Shown here piece by piece: positions 1 to 7,783 of a DNA stretch of 36,985 nucleotides. Position 1 is the stretch's first letter, and every line of letters begins with the position of its first letter. The notes under the pieces were generated by a model. The model was not told the DNA's origin, made no database searches, and saw only the letters and a list, made by a program, of their open reading frames with translations. Origin of the DNA: Sphaerisporangium melleum (lineage in GTDB: Bacteria > Actinomycetota > Actinomycetes > Streptosporangiales > Streptosporangiaceae); assembly GCF_014646695.1 (NCBI RefSeq), contig NZ_BMNT01000003.1:20926-57910 (forward strand). Reading direction: 5' to 3'. Made by a program: the position numbers and the translations under genes.

Positions 1-859
1 ACTCCTCGACCGCGGCCTGCTCCCTGGTCGGCAGCGCCTCCAGCATCGCGTGGACCAGCACCGCGCACAGCACGCTCGGCGCGGCCTGCGAGTCGAAGGC
101 GAACTGCGCGCCGACCGGCGCGGCGAGCACGGCGTCGGCGTGCTCGGTGAGCGGCCCCACGGCGTGGTCGGTGACCAGGGCGACGCGCAGCCCCGCCCGT
201 CTGGCCCAGGCGAGCCCGTCGCGCAGCTCGCGCGGGTAGCGGGGCAGGCCGAAGGCGAGCACCCAGGCCGCGCCCGCGTCGGCCGCGCGGCTGAGCCGGT
301 CCTCCATGGTCGAGCCGGGCGCGTCGATGACCCGGACGTCGGGGTGCGCCTTGGCGGCGAGGTAGCCGAACAGGTGGGCGAGCGGCGCCGACACCCGCAG
401 CCCGAGAACCGGCAGCGGCCGGGACGCCGCGAGCGCGGCGGCCACCTCGGTGAGGCGGCGGGTGTCGCTCAGGTCGTCGCGCAGCAGCTCCAGGTTGCGC
501 AGCTCGGAGTCGATCAGCGCCTGGACGGGGTTGAGCCCGCTGGGCGCCGCGGGGGCCTGCCGCCCGTCACGCAGCGCGGCCCGCAGGTCGTCGCGGAACT
601 CGGGGAAGCCGGTGAAGCCGAGCGCGACGGCGAACCGGGTCACCGAGGGCTGGCTGATGCCGACCGCCGCGGCGATGTCGTTGCCGGTGAGGAACACCGC
701 CTCGTGCGGGCGTTCCATCAGATAGCGGGCGATCCGCCGCTGCGAGGGCGACAGCCGGTGCCCCTGGACGACCTCCCGCAGCCGCGCCGCGACCCGTGAG
801 GCGTCCTCCGGGGCCACCATCGCCATCGTCTCGCCCGCGCTCGGGGCCTCGCCGGTCAT
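1..859 (-). CDS. RpiR/MurR-family transcriptional regulator, C-terminus cut by window edge
   Basis: The reverse strand is open from an ATG at 859 to the window edge, giving 286 codons without a stop, so the extreme C-terminus is missing. The N-terminal ~90 residues form an HTH_6 domain with the typical pattern LSPSQRRIARYLMERP, then ISQPSVTRFAVALGFTGFPEF. The rest fits a SIS sugar-phosphate-binding domain, including a stretch reading ALVTDHAVGPL near the visible end. RpiR proteins are usually about 280-300 residues and sense phosphosugars or related metabolites. The gene is divergent from the ammonia-lyase homologue at 995, with 135 bp between start codons and a palindrome at 887-900, so it probably controls that gene, itself, or both. 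The family call is firm; the ligand is unknown. Confidence 0.9.
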   Translation of the reverse strand, partial: MTGEAPSAGETMAMVAPEDASRVAARLREVVQGHRLSPSQRRIARYLMERPHEAVFLTGNDIAAAVGISQPSVTRFAVALGFTGFPEFRDDLRAALRDGRQAPAAPSGLNPVQALIDSELRNLELLRDDLSDTRRLTEVAAALAASRPLPVLGLRVSAPLAHLFGYLAAKAHPDVRVIDAPGSTMEDRLSRAADAGAAWVLAFGLPRYPRELRDGLAWARRAGLRVALVTDHAVGPLTEHADAVLAAPVGAQFAFDSQAAPSVLCAVLVHAMLEALPTREQAAVEE

Positions 860-886
860 GCCACCTCCATGCCGCCCACACTGCGT

Positions 887-900
887 ATGAATACTTTCAT
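887..900. promoter_or_regulatory. ATGAA-N4-TTCAT inverted repeat, candidate RpiR operator
   Basis: Perfect 5-bp arms (ATGAA, TTCAT) flank TACT in the short intergenic space between the divergent RpiR gene and the ammonia-lyase homologue. RpiR-family regulators often bind AT-rich inverted repeats of this kind. It is the only such AT-rich palindrome in an otherwise GC-rich gap. Assignment to this regulator is inferred from position. Confidence 0.4.
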
Positions 901-994
901 GCACGATCTCCGACGCATGTTCCTATGTCAAGTGGCGAGGGCGGGCCGGGGACGTACCGACGAAAGGCGTAATGTGCGTGCCGAGGGCTCATTC

Positions 995-2455
995 ATGAGG
1001 TTACGTACGATCACCCTGGACGGCGCCCGGATCGGCCCGGCGGACATCGTGGACATCGCGCGCGATGGCGTGCCGGTCCGCCTGGCGGCGGACGGCCTGT
1101 TGCGGGCCGCCGCTGCATGCACGGCGGCCGGGGAGATCGCACGCCGCCGGCCGGTGTACGGACGCACCACCGGGGTCGGGGCCAACCGTACGCAGGACGT
1201 CGCGGCGGCTGAGGGCGACGCGCACGGGCTGCGCCTGCTGCGCAGCCATGCCGGTGGCGCCGGCGGGCCGGTCCCCGCCGAACAGGCACGGGCGATGATG
1301 GCCGTCCGGGCGAACCAGATCATGGCCGGCGGGGCCGGCCTGCGGCCCGCCTTCGCCGAGGCGCTGGCCGTCGCGTTGAACTCCGGGCACCTGCCGCAGG
1401 TCCACGAGATCGGCGCCGTCGGCACCGGCGACCTGACCGCCCTGGCCGAGACCGGCCTCACCCTGATCGGCGAGCGGCCGTGGACCGGCGGCAGGCCGGG
1501 TGTGCCGCCGCCCGCGCCGGTCGCCCTGGCGGCCGGCGACGCCCTCGCCCTGTGCAGCAGCAGCGCGCTGACCATCGGCCAGGCGGCCCTCGCCTGGTCG
1601 CAGGCCACGACGCTGCTGCGTGCCACCCCGGTGGTCGCCGCGCTCACCCTGCTCGCGGTGGACGGCGGCACCGAGCCGTACGACGCGCGGGTGCACGCCG
1701 CCCGCCCGCACCCCGGCGCCGTCGCGGTGGCCGCCGAGATGCGCCGCCTCCTCGGCGGCGCGGCCCCGGTCCCCGCGCGGGTGCAGGACCCGTTCGGCCT
1801 CAGGTGCCTGCCGCAGGTGCACGGGCCGGCCGTCGAGGCGGCCGCGTCGGTCGAGCGGGTGCTCGGCGTCGAGATCAACGCGGCGGCCGAGAACCCGCTG
1901 GTGGACGCCGCGGGCGGCACCGTGCTGCACCACGGCGGCTTCCACCAGGCGTCCCTCGGCCTGGCCCTGGATCACCTGCGGGTCGCGCTCCTGCACACGG
2001 CGCACCTGTCCGCGGCCCGGCTGGCCGCGCTGGTCGAGCCGGCCTTCACCGGCCTGCGTCCCTTCCTCGCCGGCCCCGCGGCGGGGAGCTCGGGGGTGAT
2101 GATCCTGGAGTACACCGCGAACGCCGCGCTGGCGGAGCTGCGCGGCGCCGCCTCCCCCGCCGCGCTCGGGCACGCCGTGCTGTCGCGCGGGGTGGAGGAG
2201 CACGCGAGCTTCGCCGCGCAGTCCGCCCGCCAGACCCTGCGCGCCGCGGCCTCCTACCGTCTGGTGGTGGCCTGCGAGCTGGTGGCGTCCGTACGGGCGC
2301 TGCGCCTGCGCGGCGCCGTCCCCGCCGCCGCCACACCGGCCGGCGAGGCGTACGCGCGGGCCGCGGCCCGCCTCGACCCGCGCGAGGAGGACCGCCCCCT
2401 CACCCCCGACATCGACACCGCCGCCGCCCTCCTGGAGTCCTTCGCCACCCTCTGA
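995..2455 (+). CDS. Histidine/aromatic ammonia-lyase family protein with an altered MIO motif
   Basis: The protein has 486 residues, close to the usual ~500 of bacterial histidine ammonia-lyases. The ATG at 995 is chosen because GAGGG lies 7 nt upstream and the family's N-terminus aligns there. Family hallmarks are visible: YGRTTGVG at residues 55-62 (catalytic Tyr region), QDPFGLRCLPQVHG, EINAAAENPLVD, GGFHQASLGLALDH, and GVEEHASFAAQ near the C-terminus. The loop that normally reads GSVGASGDL, whose Ala-Ser-Gly cyclises to the MIO cofactor, reads GAVGTGDL here (residues 140-147). It is one residue shorter, with Gly-Thr-Gly in place of Ala-Ser-Gly. It may make a threonine-derived MIO, or may not be an ammonia-lyase at all. 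Codon 3 is TTA, suggesting dependence on the rare Leu-tRNA (bldA). It is divergent from an RpiR regulator. Confidence 0.88.
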   Translation: MRLRTITLDGARIGPADIVDIARDGVPVRLAADGLLRAAAACTAAGEIARRRPVYGRTTGVGANRTQDVAAAEGDAHGLRLLRSHAGGAGGPVPAEQARAMMAVRANQIMAGGAGLRPAFAEALAVALNSGHLPQVHEIGAVGTGDLTALAETGLTLIGERPWTGGRPGVPPPAPVALAAGDALALCSSSALTIGQAALAWSQATTLLRATPVVAALTLLAVDGGTEPYDARVHAARPHPGAVAVAAEMRRLLGGAAPVPARVQDPFGLRCLPQVHGPAVEAAASVERVLGVEINAAAENPLVDAAGGTVLHHGGFHQASLGLALDHLRVALLHTAHLSAARLAALVEPAFTGLRPFLAGPAAGSSGVMILEYTANAALAELRGAASPAALGHAVLSRGVEEHASFAAQSARQTLRAAASYRLVVACELVASVRALRLRGAVPAAATPAGEAYARAAARLDPREEDRPLTPDIDTAAALLESFATL

Positions 2456-2502
2456 CCCCCGTACGCGGGCTGCTCCCCTGGCGCGGGACACGAGCGGCGC
2501 GA

Positions 2503-3354
2503 TCATCCAGGGGTGCCCGGCCCGTCGCGATCGAGTGCCGCGCGGATCCGGCCGAGCCACTCCGTGCCCTGCCGGCGCCCATCCGGGAATTGGTCGTCTC
2601 GATCCCAGCGCCAGGTCGTGATCATCGCCAGCATGAGGATCCGGCAGTCGCGGAGCAAGCGGTGATCGACCCCCGGATAGTGCTCGCCGACTTCCTCGGG
2701 CGCGTGCGCGAGGTCGAATTCGACGGGCCCACGGCAGCACGTCTCGAGGTCGACGAACAGCGGCCCGGTCTTCGTGGCGAGCACGTTGCCCGGGTGCGGG
2801 TCGCCGTGCAGGAGCTGCTCGTCGCCGCCGTGCTCGCCGACGGCGCGTCTCAGGCTGCGCAACGTGTCACCGAGGAGCTCCCGGTCCGCCTCCGCGAGCG
2901 CCGGCGTGCGGTCGCGGCTCGCCACGAGCCGTTGAGCCTGCTCGATTCGATCCGTGAAGTGCGGCGCCGGCACATCGATCGTGCGCATGCCGGCATGCAG
3001 CCGTTCGAGGGCACGGGCATAGCCGGCCGGTGAGATCTCCTGAGGCGCCGCGGGCTCGTAGTAGGTCCACAGCGTGACCACGAAGCCGTCACGCTCGTGG
3101 ACCCGCGGCTCCACCCGGGGCTCGAGAACGGCCACCGGGCTCCCGGATCCGGCGAGCCGTTGCGCCACGTCGATCTCGAACGCCGCGACCTGATCCGCGA
3201 CCGGTGCCACCCGGGCCAGGACGTCACACGGCACCAGACGCAGAGTCAGCTTGTTCGAGTTCTGCAGAACGATCGCGTCCTCGACCGTCAGGCCAAGTGA
3301 TGAGGCGATCGACCCGGCCGCGGCCACCGCGCGCGCGACCTCTGACGCCTGCAC
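2503..3354 (-). CDS. Aminoglycoside phosphotransferase (APH)-family protein
   Basis: This 283-residue protein has the kinase-like APH fold signatures. HGDPHPGN at residues 183-190 is the Brenner catalytic loop with its Asp and Asn. VDLE at 201-204 carries the metal-binding Asp, and EFDLAH follows. The N-terminal lobe contains LARVAP, with no obvious canonical Lys-containing motif. The start is GTG at 3354 with AGAGGGG about 9 nt upstream. APH-fold enzymes phosphorylate small-molecule hydroxyls (antibiotics, choline, sugars, homoserine), and the substrate cannot be told from sequence. It is convergent with the ammonia-lyase homologue with a 47-nt gap. Calling it an antibiotic-resistance gene would overreach. 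Confidence 0.85.
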   Translation of the reverse strand: MQASEVARAVAAAGSIASSLGLTVEDAIVLQNSNKLTLRLVPCDVLARVAPVADQVAAFEIDVAQRLAGSGSPVAVLEPRVEPRVHERDGFVVTLWTYYEPAAPQEISPAGYARALERLHAGMRTIDVPAPHFTDRIEQAQRLVASRDRTPALAEADRELLGDTLRSLRRAVGEHGGDEQLLHGDPHPGNVLATKTGPLFVDLETCCRGPVEFDLAHAPEEVGEHYPGVDHRLLRDCRILMLAMITTWRWDRDDQFPDGRRQGTEWLGRIRAALDRDGPGTPG

Positions 3355-3596
3355 CCGTCACCGCCCCTCTGCGCCTGCCGTACCGTCCCAGCGCGACCTG
3401 GGCACCGTACCAAGCGTCGACGGAGAGCCGCGATGCTTTTTCCGGCCCGCCGAACCGGCCCTGGACGGGCATGGCACGTCCGCTCCGCCGATCCCACCGG
3501 GGTGCCAGGGCGGTCCGTGGTCGTGGCGCGGTGTGAGGGGGCCGTGGCCGGGCATTGTGGCCGTACGAGGGGCGCGATCGCGAGGGGCGGAGTCTC

Positions 3597-4361
3597 ATGG
3601 TGCTGGTGGGGACCTCGGGGTGGCAGTACGCCCACTGGCGGGACGTGCTGTACCCCTCCGGGCTGCCGCAGCGGCTGTGGCTGGAGCGGTACGCCGACTG
3701 CTTCGCCACCGTGGAGAACAACAACGCCTTCTACCGCCTGCCGTCCCGGGAGACCTTCGAGAGCTGGCGGGACCGCACGCCGGAGGGGTTCGTGATGGCG
3801 GTCAAGGCCAGCCGCTTCCTGACCCACATCAAGCGGCTGAAGGACCCCGCCGAGCCGGTCCACCGGCTGATGGACGCCGCCGACGGGCTCGGCGCGAAGC
3901 TGGGGCCGATCCTGCTGCAGCTCCCGCCGAACCTGAAAGTCGACCCCGAGCGCCTGCGCGACTGCCTGGCCCGCTTCCCGGCCCGCGTGCGGGTGGCCGT
4001 GGAGCCCCGGCACCCCTCGTGGTGGACGAGCGCGGTGCGCGATGTGCTGGCCGAGCACGGCGCGGCGCTGTGCTGGGCGGACGTGCTGAGCCGCCCGGTC
4101 ACGCCGCTGTGGCGGACCGCCGGATGGGGCTACCTCCGGCTGCACCAGGGCGCCGCGCACCCCTGGCCGGCGTACGGCGACGCGGCGCTGCGCTCGTGGC
4201 TGCGCCGCGTGCGGGAGACGTGGCCGGCCGGCGAGGACGTCTACGTGTACTTCAACAACGACCCCGGCGGTGCCGCGGTCCGCGATGCCGCCCGCTTCGC
4301 CGACCTGGCACGCGCCGAGGGCCTCCCCGTCACCCGCACGCCGACGGGGTCACCGTCCTGA
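3597..4361 (+). CDS. DUF72 family protein
   Basis: The 254-residue protein begins MVLVGTSGWQYAHWRDVLYP, the standard DUF72 opening. It continues with ENNNAFYRLPSRETFESW, VKASRFLTHIKRL, LLQLPPNL, VEPRHPSW and YVYFNNDPGGAAV, all conserved blocks of this TIM-barrel-like family. The ATG at 3597 has GAGGGG 9 nt upstream. DUF72 (YecE-like) proteins are widespread, cytoplasmic and of unknown biochemical role. It sits alone between an APH gene on the opposite strand and the NACHT gene 130 nt downstream. The family call is secure; no function is proposed. Confidence 0.92.
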   Translation: MVLVGTSGWQYAHWRDVLYPSGLPQRLWLERYADCFATVENNNAFYRLPSRETFESWRDRTPEGFVMAVKASRFLTHIKRLKDPAEPVHRLMDAADGLGAKLGPILLQLPPNLKVDPERLRDCLARFPARVRVAVEPRHPSWWTSAVRDVLAEHGAALCWADVLSRPVTPLWRTAGWGYLRLHQGAAHPWPAYGDAALRSWLRRVRETWPAGEDVYVYFNNDPGGAAVRDAARFADLARAEGLPVTRTPTGSPS

Positions 4362-4491
4362 CCCTGGCTCCGGCCGTGCGGCGTCGCGCCGCGGACGTGC
4401 CGTACAGGGGATCGGCCGGGTACGTCTCCGAGAGGTCACGGATTGCCGATCAACCGGACGGCGACCGAACCTGGTAGTTCAATATCCGCTC

Positions 4492-6633
4492 ATGCCCCGG
4501 TCCCGCCGTCGCCTTCTGGTCACCGCCGCGACCTGCCTGTGCCTGCTCGGGCTGGGCACCGTCCTCGTCATGGTCCTGGTCCGGCTCGACCCTGGTGAGA
4601 AGCTGCACCTCGGGGACGCGGCCGGCGTCCTGCTCACCATGATCGCGCTGGTGGTGCCGCTGGTCCTGTGGCTGCGGCGGGCGTGGGCCGCCGCGCCGCC
4701 CGAGGACGTCGCCGAGGCCAAGCGGGTGCTCGCGGAGCTGGTCCACGACCGGTGGGCCGAGGAGCGGGCGATCCGCGCGCAGGGGGCGCCGGCCATCCCG
4801 GTGCCCTGGCACCTGACCCGGCGCACCGCGATGATGGACCACACCCGGCTGGTCACCGACGGCGACATCGCCGGTGACGCGGCCGACGACGCGTGGCTCG
4901 CCGCGATGTTCCGCGCCCTGCGCCGCCGTCGCCTGGTGATCACCGGCGGCGCGGGCACGGGGAAGACCACGCTGGCCGTCCGGCTTCTGCTGCTGCTCAT
5001 CGAGACGCGCACCTCCGAGGAGCCGGTACCGGTGCCGGTGTCGCTCGCCGACTGGGACGTCGATGTGCACCCGCGCCTGCACGACTGGCTGGCCGAGCGG
5101 CTGCGCACCGACTACGGGATGTCACGGGGCGGGGGGAAGGGGCCGGACGGCGCCGACCTGCTGGTGCGGCGCGGCCACGTCCTGCCGGTCCTGGACGGCC
5201 TGGACGAACTGCCCGAGCCCGCCCGCCCCCGGGTGATCGCCGCGCTGAACAAGACGCTGGCCGAACGCGACCAGGTGATCCTCACCTCGCGGACCGACGA
5301 GTACGGCGACGCCGTCAAGCAGGCCGGCCGGGTGCTGAAGGGCGCCGCGGTCATCGCGCCCAAGGCGCTCGACCTCCGGGTCGCGGTCGGCTATCTGACC
5401 GACGACCTGCCCCCGGACCGCACCCCGGCCTGGGACCGGACGCTGCGCGCGCTGGAAGACGGCGAGGCGCCCGCGCTCGCCGCGGCGGCCAGGACCGCGC
5501 TGGGGCTGTGGCTCGTGCGGACCGTCTACATCGAGCGGGGCGCCGATCCCACGCCCCTGGCGACCGTGTACGCGCAGGACGCCGCCGCGCTGCGGGCACA
5601 CCTGCTGGACGAGCTCGTCGGCGCCCTGCTCGACCGGCCACCCGCCCGGCCGCCCGCGAACGACCGCTTCCGGCCGCGCCACACCTGGAACCCCGTGAAG
5701 GCGCGCGAATGGCTGTCGGCGCTGGCACGACTGTCGACCTCCCGTGGCACCCGCGAAGTCGCCTGGTGGCGCATCACGCGTCAGGCGGCCATCCCGCCGG
5801 GACGCAAGGGGCCGTCATGGCCCGTCCAGGGTTGGGCCGTCTCCTGGACCGGCATCCTGTACGGCCTGCCCGCCGCGCTGCCGCCGCTCGCGACCGGCCA
5901 CGCCCCGCTCGGGCTGGCCCTGTGGTTCGCCTACGGCCTGGGTACCGCGTCGATGGCATCGGACACGCCCGCCTTCTCCCGGCCCTCGCTGCAGGACCAC
6001 CTCACCCGCCTGGTACGCGAGCAGAGCAGGCCCTTCCGGCTCACGATGCTGTCCATTCCCGGCCTGGGCCTGCCGATGGGAGTCGTCACCGGGGCGGTCT
6101 ACGGGTTCTGGAAGGGGGTCGGCATGGCGGTGATGACCACGGCGGGCCTCTGGTTGACGATCGCCGGCCCGCGCCCCGCGGAGCCGGGCGAGGAGCGGCC
6201 ACCTCGGTTCACCAGCGCCCTCACCCCGATGGCGGTATGGCGGGCCAACCGGGCGTTGACCGGCATGCGGCTTCTCACCGGTCTGCTCATCGGCACGACG
6301 CTGGCCCTCGGCGCCGGCTGGGTGTTGCAGCAGATGGGCGGCGACCCGGGCGACCGGCTGCGCGAGCTGGGCCTCGGCCTGTTCGTCGGCGGCATGCTCG
6401 CCACGCTGACGCAGCGGGGGCGGCGGGCCTGGGCGGTCACCGTGTTCGCCCTGCCGCTGCTCGCGGCCACCGGCCGGCTGCCGCTGCGCCTGATGACGTT
6501 CCTGGACGACATGCACAAGGCCGGCCTGCTCCGCGCCGTCGGCCCCTTCTACCAGTTCCGCCACGCCGAACTCCACGACCACCTCACCGGCCCGCCTCGC
6601 CGGCGGACCCCGGCACGGCCCGCCGGCCTTTGA
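4492..6633 (+). CDS. NACHT-domain NTPase with N- and C-terminal membrane segments
   Basis: The 713-residue protein starts with two hydrophobic helices (about residues 8-30 and 44-61), followed by a linker with PWHLTRR. The NACHT NTPase domain has Walker A GGAGTGKTT at 152-160 and Walker B LPVLDGLDEL at 231-240, then ILTSRTDEY. From about residue 440 the chain is mostly hydrophobic, with four to six probable transmembrane helices. It ends with AVGPFYQFRHAELHDHLT, a C-terminal signature shared by actinobacterial membrane NACHT proteins. No sensor repeats (LRR, TPR, WD40) are visible. NACHT proteins are STAND signal-transduction ATPases, and some bacterial ones act in phage defence. There is no defence neighbour here, so a defence role is only possible. 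The start lacks a strong Shine-Dalgarno. Confidence 0.9.
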   Translation: MPRSRRRLLVTAATCLCLLGLGTVLVMVLVRLDPGEKLHLGDAAGVLLTMIALVVPLVLWLRRAWAAAPPEDVAEAKRVLAELVHDRWAEERAIRAQGAPAIPVPWHLTRRTAMMDHTRLVTDGDIAGDAADDAWLAAMFRALRRRRLVITGGAGTGKTTLAVRLLLLLIETRTSEEPVPVPVSLADWDVDVHPRLHDWLAERLRTDYGMSRGGGKGPDGADLLVRRGHVLPVLDGLDELPEPARPRVIAALNKTLAERDQVILTSRTDEYGDAVKQAGRVLKGAAVIAPKALDLRVAVGYLTDDLPPDRTPAWDRTLRALEDGEAPALAAAARTALGLWLVRTVYIERGADPTPLATVYAQDAAALRAHLLDELVGALLDRPPARPPANDRFRPRHTWNPVKAREWLSALARLSTSRGTREVAWWRITRQAAIPPGRKGPSWPVQGWAVSWTGILYGLPAALPPLATGHAPLGLALWFAYGLGTASMASDTPAFSRPSLQDHLTRLVREQSRPFRLTMLSIPGLGLPMGVVTGAVYGFWKGVGMAVMTTAGLWLTIAGPRPAEPGEERPPRFTSALTPMAVWRANRALTGMRLLTGLLIGTTLALGAGWVLQQMGGDPGDRLRELGLGLFVGGMLATLTQRGRRAWAVTVFALPLLAATGRLPLRLMTFLDDMHKAGLLRAVGPFYQFRHAELHDHLTGPPRRRTPARPAGL

Positions 6634-6702
6634 TCCCGCCCATCGCCGTTCCGGCGGTGAACGCGGCGCCGGCTGCCATGGTCAGGGCCTACCTGGCTGC
6701 GG

Positions 6703-6716
6703 CCCCCGTCCGGGGG
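6703..6716 (-). terminator. Short GC hairpin after the deacetylase gene
   Basis: CCCCCG and CGGGGG are separated by two bases, just 3 nt beyond the deacetylase stop codon. This could act as an intrinsic stop for the reverse-strand gene, or for the converging NACHT gene. There is no T-run and the stem is short, so it is weak evidence. Confidence 0.3.
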
Positions 6717-6719
6717 TCG

Positions 6720-7586
6720 TCAGGCGGGTGTGCCCGTGACGGTGCTCGCGTAGTGCTCGGCGATCTCGTCGCTCGTCGTCAGCCATACCCCCGGGTGGCC
6801 GGCGATGTACTCGAGCGCCTGGTCGAGGTACTTCGCCCTGAACGCCTGGCCTATGACGAACGGGTGCAGCGCCAGTGCCATGACGCGCCCGCTGTCGGCG
6901 GATTCGGCATAGAGCTGGTCGAACTGGTCCTTGACCATCTGCACGAAGTCGCCGCCGCTCCTGCCGTGCATCGTGAAGATGCCCAGGTCGTTGAGTTCGA
7001 GCGAGTACGGCACGCTGAGCATTCCGGGAACGTTCAGCCGGTAGGGCTGGTCGTCGTTGGTCCAGTCCAGCACGTAGCTCAGGCCGAGCTCGGCGAGCAG
7101 GGACGGTGTCTGAAACGTCTCGGTGAGCGCGGGCCCGAGCCAGCCGCGCGGCCGCCGCCCGGTGGCCTTTCTGATGGTGTCGACCACCTCTGTCAGGTAG
7201 GCGCGCTCGTCGTCGACGTCGGCCTGAAGAGTGGAGTTGTTCTTGCCGTGGGCGAGCCACACCCAGCCGCGGTTGTTGCCCGCCTCGATGATCTGGGGGT
7301 ACTGCTCGCACACGTCGGCGTTGAGCAGCACGCTCGCCCGGATGCCGTGCCGGTCGAGGACTTCCATCACGCGCCAGATCGCCACCCGCGGCCCGTAGTC
7401 GCGCCAGCCGTAGTTGAGCGGATCGGGCACCAGAGCCGCGGTCGCCTCGTTGATGCTGGTGGAGGGGCGGTCGATCGTGAAATGCTCGACGTTCAGGCCG
7501 ACGTAGAAGGCGACGCGGGCGCCGCCCGGCCAGCTGATCGGTTCGCGCCCGACGATCGGGCTGTAGTCGAACAGCGTGTTCTCCAT
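6720..7586 (-). CDS. Polysaccharide deacetylase family protein (CE4/PuuE-like)
   Basis: The 288-residue protein starts at an ATG at 7586 with GGGAGGAA just upstream, in preference to longer in-frame extensions. The N-terminus reads ARVAFYVGLNVEHFTID, where classical NodB domains have the Asp-Asp pair. Later blocks are GIRASVLLNADVCEQYP, WLAHGKNNSTLQ (His113), LGPALTETFQTP and LALHPFVIGQAF, which match the PuuE-like branch of polysaccharide deacetylases. No signal peptide is visible, so a cytoplasmic amidohydrolase acting on a small substrate is likelier than a cell-wall enzyme. The canonical D-D-H metal site is not clearly present. It is divergent from the AraC-type regulator at 7784, which probably controls it. 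Confidence 0.82.
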   Translation of the reverse strand: MENTLFDYSPIVGREPISWPGGARVAFYVGLNVEHFTIDRPSTSINEATAALVPDPLNYGWRDYGPRVAIWRVMEVLDRHGIRASVLLNADVCEQYPQIIEAGNNRGWVWLAHGKNNSTLQADVDDERAYLTEVVDTIRKATGRRPRGWLGPALTETFQTPSLLAELGLSYVLDWTNDDQPYRLNVPGMLSVPYSLELNDLGIFTMHGRSGGDFVQMVKDQFDQLYAESADSGRVMALALHPFVIGQAFRAKYLDQALEYIAGHPGVWLTTSDEIAEHYASTVTGTPA

Positions 7587-7783
7587 GGCGTTCCTCCCGG
7601 ATTGCTTCCCGGCCCTGTGCAGGGCCGCCTGTCCATGAAGGTAGGAGCCCGAGGTGCGGGCCAAGAGGGCCGAACACGTCACGAGGAGGGCCGAAGGCGC
7701 CATCTTCGTTGCGGCATATCTTGCTTTCGGTATGTCATGTCATGCCAAGGGTGTCGGCACGGTCCCTGGGAGATATGCCGGTC

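Noticed and set aside
50-799. Long forward open frame opposite the RpiR gene
   Set aside because: It is the antisense shadow of a well-supported regulator and has the Arg/Gly/Ala-rich composition typical of such frames in GC-rich DNA.
2503-3354. APH-family gene as an aminoglycoside-resistance determinant
   Set aside because: The fold is recognisable but APH-fold enzymes have many substrates, and nothing nearby suggests antibiotic resistance or production.
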